10,056 nucleotides of DNA from an uncultured Acetobacter sp. (GCA_937900755.1 CALCDN010000051.1:1-10056), one strand, 5' to 3'. Shown: positions 1 through 7,300, counted from the first letter of the stretch. The notes: a model not told the origin generated them from the sequence alone. Made by a program: numbers and translations.

Positions 1-531
1 AGGGGGTACGAGGGGGTGGCGGGGACCGGTCGGCTGGAAGAACAGTCCTACCTGCACCAGCTTGGCGCGTCTGATGTGCTGGCGCGCTCGCATTTTGAAA
101 TGCCCTCCCGCCCATTGGAAAAAGCCCGTTGGGCCGGAGCGGTGGATGTTGTGGGGGGGCGGGTTCTGGCGTCTGTTTGCGCATCCATGAAGCAACAGGG
201 CGTGGTTACGGCCTGTGGGTTGGCGGGAGGCATGGATTTTCCCGCAACGGTTGCTCCCTTTATTTTGCGTGGGGTTACCCTTGTCGGGGTGGATAGTGTG
301 ATGTGCCCCAAAACTGTCAGGCAGGACGCATGGGCGCAGTTGGCGGCACGGGTGGATAAAACCCTGCTGGCGGGTATGACGCGGGTCATACCCCTGTCGG
401 AAGTGGCGGCGGCTGCGGCGGACCTGCTGGATGGCAGGGTGAGAGGGCGTCTGGTTGTTGAACTGCCTGACAGAAAGGGCGGGCGAGGCGGCGCATACGC
501 AAAGTTGCCGGTTTATGGCTGGGATAGTTAG
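1..531 (+). CDS. AcuI/YhdH-type NADPH-dependent oxidoreductase (acryloyl-CoA reductase / quinone oxidoreductase family), 3' part only
   Basis: The reading frame is open from the first base, so the gene starts before the window; the GTG at 16 is internal. The visible 176 residues are the second half of the nucleotide-binding domain and the C-terminal catalytic part of a medium-chain dehydrogenase. After the Rossmann beta strand the protein reads Gly-Tyr-Glu-Gly-Val-Ala-Gly-Thr-Gly-Arg, followed by YLHQLGASDVLAR, WAGAVDVVGG, VVTACGLAGG and FILRGVTLVGVDSV, all typical of the AcuI/YhdH branch. Family members reduce acryloyl-CoA or quinone-like substrates with NADPH in the cytoplasm; the true substrate here is not known. 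The family usually ends soon after the strand seen here as GRLVVELPD. This protein continues for about 19 further residues, rich in Gly and Arg, which may be lineage-specific. No convincing terminator follows. Family assignment is firm; the exact name is less so. Confidence 0.85.
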   Translation, partial: RGYEGVAGTGRLEEQSYLHQLGASDVLARSHFEMPSRPLEKARWAGAVDVVGGRVLASVCASMKQQGVVTACGLAGGMDFPATVAPFILRGVTLVGVDSVMCPKTVRQDAWAQLAARVDKTLLAGMTRVIPLSEVAAAAADLLDGRVRGRLVVELPDRKGGRGGAYAKLPVYGWDS

Positions 532-802
532 TAAAAAATTTAAGTGTTGATCCGGGTATGGTTTACCAAAAAAATCTGGGCGAGATTTTGTAAGTATAGA
601 TAAAAAACAAGATGCAAAATCATTTTTAATTAAAACAATACGCAGAATATAAAAAATAAAAATAGATTGTAGTGCGTAATAGTACAATATAAATAGATTT
701 TTAACGATATGTCCATAAACCTAATCCTAGAATAGGACTGTACGGGGGGCGTTCAATTATGGATTCGCAAAAAATGGGAGAGTTCGCGCCATCACGCACC
801 GC

Positions 803-829
803 TTGACGGAAGTTACATAACTATATAGT
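803..829 (+). promoter_or_regulatory. Candidate sigma-70-type promoter for the cyd operon
   Basis: TTGACG at 803-808 is one base off the -35 consensus. It is followed after 15 bases by TATAGT at 824-829 as a possible -10 element; the spacing is shorter than the ideal 17. Transcription would start near 836, leaving a leader of about 25 bases before cydD. The surrounding AT richness makes other -10 placements possible, so this is a candidate only. Confidence 0.35.
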
Positions 830-845
830 TAATTATATTAGTTAA
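818..845. promoter_or_regulatory. Candidate operator: 14-bp perfect palindrome plus a direct repeat, upstream of cydD
   Basis: TAACTATATAGTTA at 818-831 is a perfect 14-bp palindrome. Its right half belongs to a direct repeat: TATATAGTTAA (822-832) recurs as TATATTAGTTAA (834-845). The block overlaps the candidate -10 element and ends 15 bases before the cydD start, a position suited to repression or redox control. AGTTAATTAT (827-836) also fits the core described for ArcA boxes in enterobacteria, but I know of no ArcA role in this group. Dyads of this length also suit MarR- or HxlR-type regulators. The cognate factor is unknown. Confidence 0.4.
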
Positions 846-860
846 ATAAATTATGTAAGT

Positions 861-2567
861 ATGGTTAGTATGACAGCCGCATCCACCCGCCCCTATGGCG
901 CAGACATGACAAGAGGACTGGCCCGCATGGCGCGCGGCTGGCTGCTTGGGTCCGTGGTCGCGGGTGGTGTTTCGGCTGTGCTGCTGGTGTGCCAGTTTAT
1001 TCTACTGGCCCATGTCGTGGATGACCTGGCGTTTCATGGCTGCACCCCGGAATCGGAAGTGCGCGTGTTTGCACTTATTCTGGCCTGCCTTGCCGGGCAG
1101 GTGGGTGCGCGCTTTGCGTCCGACATGATGGGAACACAGGCGGGGTTGCGGGGGGCCAGCCATGTTCGTGGCCAGCTTCTGGCGCATCTGTTCGCCGCAG
1201 GCCCGGTGGCCTGTGCGGGTGTCCCCGCGGGGGAAGTGGTGACCACGTTTACAGAGGGTGCGGAAGCCCTGGTTCCCTACTTTGCCCGCTATATGCCCTC
1301 TGCTGCCATGATGGTGGTTCTGCCCCTGCTTATTCTGGGCGTGGTGGCGGGCGTGGACGGGTGGAGTTTTCTCGTGCTGGCCTGCACCGGGCCGCTTGTT
1401 CCTGTTTTTATGGCGTTTGTGGGGTATGGCGCTCAGGCCATCATGGACAGGAGGTGGCGCCAGCTTTCCCTGCTTGGGGGCAGTTTTCTGGATGCGTTGC
1501 GGGGTATGAAAACCCTGCGCCTGCTGGGGCGTGCACAGGGGAGCCTGGAGCGGATTACCCATCTGGCGGACGCGCACCGGCGCACGACCCTGTCTGTTAT
1601 GAAAGTGGCGTTCCTGACATCGGCCGTACTGGAGTTTTTTTCCAGCCTGTCCATTGCGCTGGTGGCCGTTGTGTTTGGCACACGTCTGCTGGCGGGGACT
1701 GCGGATTTTCGGTCCGCTTTTCTGGTGTTGCTGCTCGCGCCGGAGTATTTTATGCCCCTGCGCACATTTTCCGCCAGCTATCATGCCCGGCAGAATGTCC
1801 GTGCCGCCCTGGACAATATGGGAGCGGTGTTTGCCCTGCCTGCCCTGGCGCAGCACCATGGCGGGCAGGCCGTGCCGGGGCCGGGCGGGGCAGGGAGCCT
1901 AAGTTGCCAGGCCCTTGGGGTGCGCAGCCCGGATGGCCTGCCTGTCCTGCATGATGTGAGTTGTGATTTTTCCCGTAACAGACTGACTGTTTTAACCGGA
2001 GCCAGTGGCGCGGGTAAAACCACGTTGCTGTACGCGTTGCTGGGTTTTGTGTCCCCTTCGGCTGGCAGGTTGGAGGCGTATGACGTGTTTGGCCAGACCA
2101 TGCCGCTCGAAAATGTGCGTATGGCATGGGTTCCGCAGCAGCCGGTGATGATTTTTGGAACCGTGGCGCAAAACCTGCGCCTTGGCGCACCGGACGCGGA
2201 TGCGGAGCAACTGCGCAATGCCGCGGCACAGGCCGATGCGCTGGATTTTATCAATGCGCTGCCCAATGGGTTTGACACGCACATGGGTGAGCGGGGCAGC
2301 CGCCTGTCTGGCGGGCAGGTGCGTCGCCTGGCTCTGGCGCGGGCGCTGCTGCGCAACCCGGCCGTTCTGGTGCTTGATGAACCCACGGCAGGGCTGGATA
2401 CGGCCAGCGCGCTGCGTGTGGCCAATGCCATACGTCAGTGCGCCACAGGGCGCATTGTTGTGGTTGCAACCCATAGGCAGGCCATGGCCACGCAGGCGGA
2501 TGTGCTGCTGCACGTGGCCGACGGTACGGTGGTGGTGCGGCCCATATGCAAGGAGACGGTTGCATGA
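861..2567 (+). CDS. cydD: CydD, ABC transporter permease/ATP-binding subunit for cytochrome bd assembly
   Basis: This 568-residue half-transporter would pair with CydC in the inner membrane. The CydDC family is required for cytochrome bd assembly and has been linked to export of glutathione/cysteine and, more recently, to haem handling; its physiological substrate is still debated. An N-terminal membrane domain (about residues 20-310) contains FLDALRGMKTLRLLGRAQ, a hallmark of CydD. The ATPase domain has Walker A GASGAGKT at 380-387, the signature LSGGQ at 482-486, Walker B VLVLDEP with D506 and E507, and the switch His538, so it should be catalytically competent. Its length is close to the E. 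coli protein (588). ATG at 861 is chosen as the first in-frame ATG; the upstream ribosome site is poor (GTAAG), and ATG at 870 or 906 remains possible. It is the first gene of the cyd operon and its stop overlaps the cydC start (ATGA). Confidence 0.93.
   Translation: MVSMTAASTRPYGADMTRGLARMARGWLLGSVVAGGVSAVLLVCQFILLAHVVDDLAFHGCTPESEVRVFALILACLAGQVGARFASDMMGTQAGLRGASHVRGQLLAHLFAAGPVACAGVPAGEVVTTFTEGAEALVPYFARYMPSAAMMVVLPLLILGVVAGVDGWSFLVLACTGPLVPVFMAFVGYGAQAIMDRRWRQLSLLGGSFLDALRGMKTLRLLGRAQGSLERITHLADAHRRTTLSVMKVAFLTSAVLEFFSSLSIALVAVVFGTRLLAGTADFRSAFLVLLLAPEYFMPLRTFSASYHARQNVRAALDNMGAVFALPALAQHHGGQAVPGPGGAGSLSCQALGVRSPDGLPVLHDVSCDFSRNRLTVLTGASGAGKTTLLYALLGFVSPSAGRLEAYDVFGQTMPLENVRMAWVPQQPVMIFGTVAQNLRLGAPDADAEQLRNAAAQADALDFINALPNGFDTHMGERGSRLSGGQVRRLALARALLRNPAVLVLDEPTAGLDTASALRVANAIRQCATGRIVVVATHRQAMATQADVLLHVADGTVVVRPICKETVA
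2550..2556 (+). promoter_or_regulatory. Ribosome binding site that fixes the cydC start
   Basis: AAGGAGA lies 7 bases before ATG 2564. It falls inside the stretch that would be coding if the earlier in-frame ATG at 2546 were used, and that earlier ATG has no comparable site. The choice of 2564 also gives the classic 4-base ATGA overlap with the cydD stop codon, which suggests translational coupling. Confidence 0.8.
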
Positions 2568-4291
2568 CTGTACCGTGGGGTTCCTCGCAGGGTGGGCGCT
2601 TTGTTGAGGGCGCGTCCGGTTTTATCCGGCTGGCGGCAGGGGCGCGGTGGCGTCTTGCGTGGGGTGTGGGGCTTGCCTGCGCTGCGTCCATGGCGGGGTT
2701 TGGTCTGCTTTTTCTGTCGGGTTGGTTGCTGGCTGGCGCGGCTGTTGCGGGGCTTGCCGGGCAGGGAGCCGCGCGGGCGTTCAATATTATGCTGCCTGCA
2801 ACGGGTGTGCGCTTTTTTGCCATGGTGCGTATTCTGGCCCGGTACATGGAGCGGGTTGTGGCGCATGATGGGGCTTTGCGCCTGACGGGGCGTTTGCGTG
2901 CAAGGGTTTATGCAGCCCTTGTCCCGCGCGCCCCCGCCGGGTTGACAGACCTGCGAGGGGGCGACCTGCTGGGGCGTTTTGTCTCGGATACGGACAAGGT
3001 CGCGGCATACTATACGGATGTGGCGCTGCCTTTTGCGCGGGCTCTGCTATGTGGTGTGGTGTTTGTGGGAGTGTTCGCCTGCGTGCTGCGCCCTGCCGCC
3101 CTGGTTCTGGCGGTCGGGTTGTTGGCGGGGGGTGTGCTGGTGCCATGCTTGATTGGCGCCGCCACGGACCGGCTGGTACGGGTTGGGGCGGAAAAACAGA
3201 GCCACATCCAGGCGGAACTGGCCCAGACGCTCCAGAACCTTGGGGAATACCTGTTGCTGGATGCAGCGCACGGGCGGGCTGTTGGCTGGACAGATGCGCA
3301 GTCGACTGTGGATGGTGCGCGCTGGCGGCTGGATGCGCTGGAAGGGGCTGCGCGTAGCCTCATAACCATGCTGGCATTTGTCACGGCGCTGGCTGTTCTG
3401 GTGCTGGCGGCAAATGCCTGCCGGGCCGGACAGGTGAGTGTCGCCCAAATTCCCATGCTGGTTCTGGGGGTTCTGGCGGCGTTTGATGTGGTCGCTCCCC
3501 TGCCTCTGGCGCGGCAGGCCGCGGCTGGGGCACGGCTGGCCGGGGCGCGGCTGGCAAAAGTATGCGCACCACACAGGGGGGTGGTGGAGGCATTGCCCCC
3601 CCACCTGCCGCATGCGCCCTATGACCTGGTCCTGCAAAACATAAACTTTGCGTATCCCCAGACTGTAAGCCCGGTTTTACGTAATGCTTCCCTGACCATC
3701 CGGCAGGGGGAGCATGTGGGTCTGGTTGGGCCTTCGGGCATGGGAAAAAGCAGCCTGATCAACCTTCTGTTCGGCTTTTACGCGCCCCAGAGTGGCAGTA
3801 TCGCGTTTGGCGGAGTGGATGTGGGCCTGCTGCGCGCGGAGGATATGGCCGCCTTTGTGAGCGTGGTGGCACAGGATTTTCATCTGTTTGCCGGAACATT
3901 AAGGGATAACCTGCTGCTTGGAGCGCCATCGGCCACCGATGCCGAATTGGAGGATGTGCTGAAGACAGCACAGTTGACGCAATTCATCCAGTCCTTGCCA
4001 GAAGGTTTGCAAACATGGGTCGGCAATGACGGCCTGCGTCTTTCGGGTGGGCAGGCGCGCAGGGTGGCGGTGGCTCAGGCCCTGCTGCGGAAAACGCCAT
4101 GGCTTGTTCTGGACGAACCGACCGAAGGGCTGGAAGCCCCCCTTGAGCAGGCTCTTATGGCGGCCCTTGTGCGGCGCTGCGCCAACACCACTCTTGTGTG
4201 CATGACCCATCGCGCGGCGGTGCTGCCGTTCATGCACAGGGTTGTCCGGGTGGAGGATGCACGCTTTTGCCCAGAAGGGAGAGCGACATGA
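2564..4291 (+). CDS. cydC: CydC, ABC transporter permease/ATP-binding subunit for cytochrome bd assembly
   Basis: The protein has 575 residues from the preferred ATG, with the longer in-frame start at 2546 judged less likely. It is the partner half-transporter of CydD. The N-terminal membrane domain contains the family segment GFGLLFLSGWLLAGAAVAG. The ATPase domain has Walker A GPSGMGKSS at 389-397, the signature LSGGQ at 493-497, Walker B WLVLDEP with D517 and E518, the D-loop continuation TEGLE, and the switch His549. All ATPase motifs are intact. In E. coli cydDC is a separate operon; here it precedes cydAB directly, so transporter and oxidase should be co-expressed. The stop codon overlaps an ATG that opens a three-codon ORF (ATG AAG CGC TGA, 4288-4299) preceded by AAGGGAG. 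The gap to cydA is 47 bases. Confidence 0.93.
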   Translation: MTVPWGSSQGGRFVEGASGFIRLAAGARWRLAWGVGLACAASMAGFGLLFLSGWLLAGAAVAGLAGQGAARAFNIMLPATGVRFFAMVRILARYMERVVAHDGALRLTGRLRARVYAALVPRAPAGLTDLRGGDLLGRFVSDTDKVAAYYTDVALPFARALLCGVVFVGVFACVLRPAALVLAVGLLAGGVLVPCLIGAATDRLVRVGAEKQSHIQAELAQTLQNLGEYLLLDAAHGRAVGWTDAQSTVDGARWRLDALEGAARSLITMLAFVTALAVLVLAANACRAGQVSVAQIPMLVLGVLAAFDVVAPLPLARQAAAGARLAGARLAKVCAPHRGVVEALPPHLPHAPYDLVLQNINFAYPQTVSPVLRNASLTIRQGEHVGLVGPSGMGKSSLINLLFGFYAPQSGSIAFGGVDVGLLRAEDMAAFVSVVAQDFHLFAGTLRDNLLLGAPSATDAELEDVLKTAQLTQFIQSLPEGLQTWVGNDGLRLSGGQARRVAVAQALLRKTPWLVLDEPTEGLEAPLEQALMAALVRRCANTTLVCMTHRAAVLPFMHRVVRVEDARFCPEGRAT

Positions 4292-4338
4292 AGCGCTGAA
4301 CGTGAAAAACGCTTTTCTTCTGTCATAAGGTTGAGAAA

Positions 4339-5934
4339 ATGGATCTGATTAACCCTGCGGTCGTTGACCTTTCACGCTTTCAGTTTGCGTTAACGGCCCT
4401 GTACCACTTCATGTTTGTTCCCCTCACACTGGGTCTGACCTTCATGCTGGCCGCCATGGAAACGGTGTATGTCGTGACCGGCAGGCAGGTGTACAAGGAC
4501 ATGGCCCTGTTCTGGGGCAAGCTGTTTGGCATAAACTTTGCCCTTGGTGTTGCAACCGGCCTGACCATGGAGTTCGAGTTTGGCACCAACTGGTCCATGT
4601 ATTCCCGCTTTTTTGGGGACATGTTCGGAACACCCCTGGCCATAGAAGGGCTGATGGCGTTCTTTATGGAATCCACCTTTGTTGGTTTGATGTTTTTTGG
4701 CTGGGACCGTCTGAGCAAGCCCGCGCATCTGGCCATTACCTATCTTGTCGCATTGGGCTCCAACCTGTCCGCCTTGTGGATTCTGGTTGCCAACGCCAGT
4801 ATGAACGTGCCCCACGGCGCACATTTTGACCCCGAAACCCTGCGCATGACGTTTGACAGTTTTGTCGGTGTCGTTTTCAACCCCGATGCACAGGCCAAGT
4901 TTGTCCACACATCGGTGGCGGGTTACGTGGCGGCGTCCATGTTTGTCATGGGGATCAGTGCGTTTTACCTGTTGCGCAGGGAACACCGCGCATTTGCCGC
5001 GCGTTCATTCCGCATGGCGGCCCTGTTCGGCATTTTTTCCACCGTTGCCGTCATTACGTTGGGGGATGTGCTGGGGCGTCTGGATTATGAGCATCAGCCC
5101 ACCAAGATCGCGGCCATAGAGGGGCTGTGGCACACCAGCAAACCCCCGTATGAGCCGTGGATCGTGGCGGCCCTGCCCAATGACGCCAAACAGGAAAGTT
5201 CTTTCGAAATTGGCGTGCCGTTTGTGCTCACCCCCCTGATTACACACAGCTTTGATACGCCCATTACCGGCATGATCGAACTCGAGGACGCGGCCGCCCC
5301 GCGCATTGCCTCGGGCATTACAGCCATAAGCGCTCTACGCCGGTACGAGGAGAGCCATCTGGGAGCTGACCTGGAGGTGTTCCATGCCCACCAGAACGAC
5401 ATGGGTTACGGCCTGCTGGCCACACGCCACGCACCCAACCAGGACGTGACCGCCATAGCGCCCGAGCAGCTCCAGAGCGTTATTGAACAGACCAAACCCG
5501 ATATTCTGCCCAATGTGTTTGTCACGTTCTGGTCTTTTCGGATCATGGTTTTTCTGGGTGTGTTCTTTTTCGTACTGTTTGCCATGGCGTCCTACCTGAG
5601 CCTGAAGAACCAGCTGGAGCGTAACCGCCTGTTCCTCAAGCTGTGCATGTGGTCGATCCCCCTGCCGGTACTGGCGACGGAATTTGGCTGGATCACGGCG
5701 GAAGGCGGGCGACAGCCATGGACCGTGTTCGAGCGGCTGCCCACCTTCATGTCCGCTTCCACGCACAGCATGTCGTACATGCTGTTCTCGCTGGCCGGGT
5801 TTACAATGCTTTACAGCATATTTATCGCGGTTGAGCTTTACCTGATGTTCAAGTTCGCACGGCTGGGACCGGAGGCGCATCATCAGCATGATGATGGTGC
5901 GGACCCCGCTCACCTGTCCGTTGTGGCGCACTGA
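4339..5934 (+). CDS. cydA: CydA, cytochrome bd ubiquinol oxidase subunit I
   Basis: This 531-residue catalytic subunit oxidises quinol and reduces oxygen to water in the inner membrane. It carries haems b558, b595 and d. The expected ligands and key residues are visible by alignment to E. coli CydA: His23 (E. coli His19), His190 (His186), Met403 (Met393), Glu103 and Glu111 (Glu99 and Glu107), and Glu455 in AEGGRQPW (Glu445). The quinol-loop residues Lys256 and Glu261 in TKIAAIEG match E. coli Lys252 and Glu257. The Q-loop is long, so this is the E. coli-like L class rather than the short CIO type. After MFKFARLGP the C-terminal tail is rich in His and Asp (EAHHQHDDGADPAH). ATG 4339 has AAGG about eight bases upstream. 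The gene follows cydC and precedes cydB by 15 bases. Confidence 0.97.
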   Translation: MDLINPAVVDLSRFQFALTALYHFMFVPLTLGLTFMLAAMETVYVVTGRQVYKDMALFWGKLFGINFALGVATGLTMEFEFGTNWSMYSRFFGDMFGTPLAIEGLMAFFMESTFVGLMFFGWDRLSKPAHLAITYLVALGSNLSALWILVANASMNVPHGAHFDPETLRMTFDSFVGVVFNPDAQAKFVHTSVAGYVAASMFVMGISAFYLLRREHRAFAARSFRMAALFGIFSTVAVITLGDVLGRLDYEHQPTKIAAIEGLWHTSKPPYEPWIVAALPNDAKQESSFEIGVPFVLTPLITHSFDTPITGMIELEDAAAPRIASGITAISALRRYEESHLGADLEVFHAHQNDMGYGLLATRHAPNQDVTAIAPEQLQSVIEQTKPDILPNVFVTFWSFRIMVFLGVFFFVLFAMASYLSLKNQLERNRLFLKLCMWSIPLPVLATEFGWITAEGGRQPWTVFERLPTFMSASTHSMSYMLFSLAGFTMLYSIFIAVELYLMFKFARLGPEAHHQHDDGADPAHLSVVAH

Positions 5935-5949
5935 GGAGGGTCTTGCACC

Positions 5950-7086
5950 ATGGATGTTTACGTTATTCTCAAGCTTGTCTGGGCTGGCCTTTTATGTGTG
6001 CTGCTGATCGGGCTTGGCCTGATGGTGGGCATGGATATGGGGGTAGGCACCCTGCTGCGCTTTGTGGGCCGCACGGATGGAGAGCGCCGTACCGCACTCA
6101 ATATCATCGGCCCGCACTGGGATGGTAACCAGGTCTGGTTCATTCTGGGGGGAGGCGCCATTTTCGCGGCGTTCCCCACCCTGTACGCCACATCGTTTTC
6201 CGTGTTCTATGTGGTCATGATCGTGTTGCTGTTCAGCATGATTTTGCGACCTGTGGCGTTTGAATATCGCTCCAAGGTGGAGGCCCGCCTGTGGCGCGCA
6301 AGCTGGGACTGGGTTTTTCTGCTTTCAGGCTTTTTGCCCATGTTTGTTTATGGCGCGGCCTTTGGCAATATTCTGCAAGGTGTGGGCTACCACTTCAACT
6401 GGACCGGGCAGTATTTTCAGGACAACTCGTTCCTGACCTACCTGCTCAATCCGTTCGCCATTCTGTGCGGGCTCATGGCGGTTTCCCTGAGTGTCATGCA
6501 AGGGGGGGTCATGTTGATGATCCGTTCGGAAAATCCCATTCATGACCGCGCGCAGTACTTCGCCGCCCGTGCGGGGCTTATGGCGGTTGTTCTGTTCCTT
6601 GCCGGTGGGGTGTGGGTTCGGGGCATGTCAGGTTTTGTGCTGGAGCAGGGCGACCCCGCCATGCCCGCAAACCCCATGCATGGGCAGCACGTGAGCATGC
6701 AGGCGGGGGCGTGGCTGCACAACTATGCGGCACACCCCGTGCTGTGGCTGCTGCCATTGCTGGGCGTTGTGTGCATGCTGGCCGAGGTCGCGCTTGTGCT
6801 GGCCAACAGGCCCCGAATGGCATGGTGGATGGGCCTTGGGGCATGGGTGGGCACCATTGGCACGGTTGCGGCCTCCATGTTCCCGTTTTTCATGCCATCC
6901 ACCACAAGCCCGGACCAGAGCCTGACAATATGGAACAGTTCGGCCAGCCAGTACGGGCTGACCTGCATGCTGGCGGTATCCCTGGTCTTTGTGCCGCTGA
7001 TCCTGTGTTACACGTCGTGGTGTTACTACGTGATGCGCGGCAAGGTACACACGGCGGATATTGTCAAAGACACGCATAGTTACTGA
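5950..7086 (+). CDS. cydB: CydB, cytochrome bd ubiquinol oxidase subunit II
   Basis: This 378-residue polytopic membrane protein is the structural partner of CydA and, in the E. coli enzyme, provides part of a proton path. It matches E. coli CydB along its length: LLIGLGLMVGMDMGVG near the start, PHWDGNQVW at 55-63, RPVAFEYRSKVE, a PFFMPSTT segment near the C-terminus, and an end in THSY where E. coli has THSLY. Asp29 is conserved, but residue 26 is Val where E. coli CydB has Asp (DGFDMG there, VGMDMG here). GGAGG lies about ten bases before ATG 5950, just after the cydA stop. Length and motifs indicate an intact gene. Confidence 0.97.
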   Translation: MDVYVILKLVWAGLLCVLLIGLGLMVGMDMGVGTLLRFVGRTDGERRTALNIIGPHWDGNQVWFILGGGAIFAAFPTLYATSFSVFYVVMIVLLFSMILRPVAFEYRSKVEARLWRASWDWVFLLSGFLPMFVYGAAFGNILQGVGYHFNWTGQYFQDNSFLTYLLNPFAILCGLMAVSLSVMQGGVMLMIRSENPIHDRAQYFAARAGLMAVVLFLAGGVWVRGMSGFVLEQGDPAMPANPMHGQHVSMQAGAWLHNYAAHPVLWLLPLLGVVCMLAEVALVLANRPRMAWWMGLGAWVGTIGTVAASMFPFFMPSTTSPDQSLTIWNSSASQYGLTCMLAVSLVFVPLILCYTSWCYYVMRGKVHTADIVKDTHSY

Positions 7087-7100
7087 AAAGGAAAGAGCGG

Positions 7101-7298
7101 ATGATAATCTTGCTGCGTTTTGCGGGGCTGGGTCTGGCTCTGGTGGTGGCTTTGCTGTTTGCCGTTTTTGTGGGCGATCAGGGGCCTTGGTACTTCGCGT
7201 GGGCGGTTGGCACCGTCATGATTATTCTGGTCGCGGCAGCCGGTGCGGTTCTGTTTGACGCACAGGATGGACGCGATACGTCACAAGAGGAGTTCTGA
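7101..7298 (+). CDS. cydX: CydX-like small subunit of cytochrome bd with an extra N-terminal membrane segment
   Basis: The protein has 65 residues. Residues 30-38 read WYFAWAVGT, nearly the same as the start of E. coli CydX (WYFAWILGT). An acidic hydrophilic tail (DAQDGRDTSQEEF) follows, resembling the E. coli CydX tail. CydX is a single-helix subunit of about 37 residues that stabilises CydAB and its haems. Here the CydX part is preceded by about 28 residues that form another hydrophobic helix (about 8-24, with Arg6 before it and Asp26 after it), so a two-helix hairpin with both ends in the cytoplasm is predicted. The start at 7101 has AAGGAAAG upstream. An internal GTG at 7170 would give a near-normal 42-residue CydX but has no ribosome site. 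It lies 14 bases after cydB, the usual place for cydX. Confidence 0.8.
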   Translation: MIILLRFAGLGLALVVALLFAVFVGDQGPWYFAWAVGTVMIILVAAAGAVLFDAQDGRDTSQEEF

Positions 7299-7300
7299 GC

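Larger units (their letters stand above)
532..860. other. AT-rich intergenic region upstream of the cyd operon
   Basis: This gap of about 330 bases is far richer in A and T than the genes on either side and holds no ORF of convincing length. It does hold several small symmetric elements. AAAATCT (571-577) faces AGATTTT (583-589), and GATTTTG (584-590) can instead pair with CAAAATC (615-621). ATTGTA (666-671) and TACAAT (683-688) form a dyad with an 11-base spacer. TCCTA (725-729) faces TAGGA (733-737). A 14-bp palindrome at 818-831 is described separately. A 15-codon ORF with a G-rich leader lies at 759-806. The region most likely carries the cyd promoter and its control sites. No strong intrinsic terminator for the upstream reductase gene is visible. 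Confidence 0.6.

Noticed and set aside
547..560. TTGAT followed by a possible FNR-like half site
   Set aside because: Only one half matches the TTGAT-N4-ATCAA pattern; the second half (GTATG) does not.
558..571. GGTA/TACC hairpin near 558-567 as a terminator of the reductase gene
   Set aside because: The stem has only four pairs and is followed by A residues instead of T residues on the coding strand.
1002..1859. 285-codon minus-strand ORF inside cydD
   Set aside because: It is the shadow of a GC-rich coding sequence. Its translation is rich in Arg, His and Gln without recognisable motifs, whereas the plus strand gives a full CydD.
2546..2563. Upstream in-frame ATG for cydC
   Set aside because: It has no ribosome site, and the AAGGAGA that would serve ATG 2564 would lie inside the coding region. 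The 4-base ATGA overlap also favours 2564.
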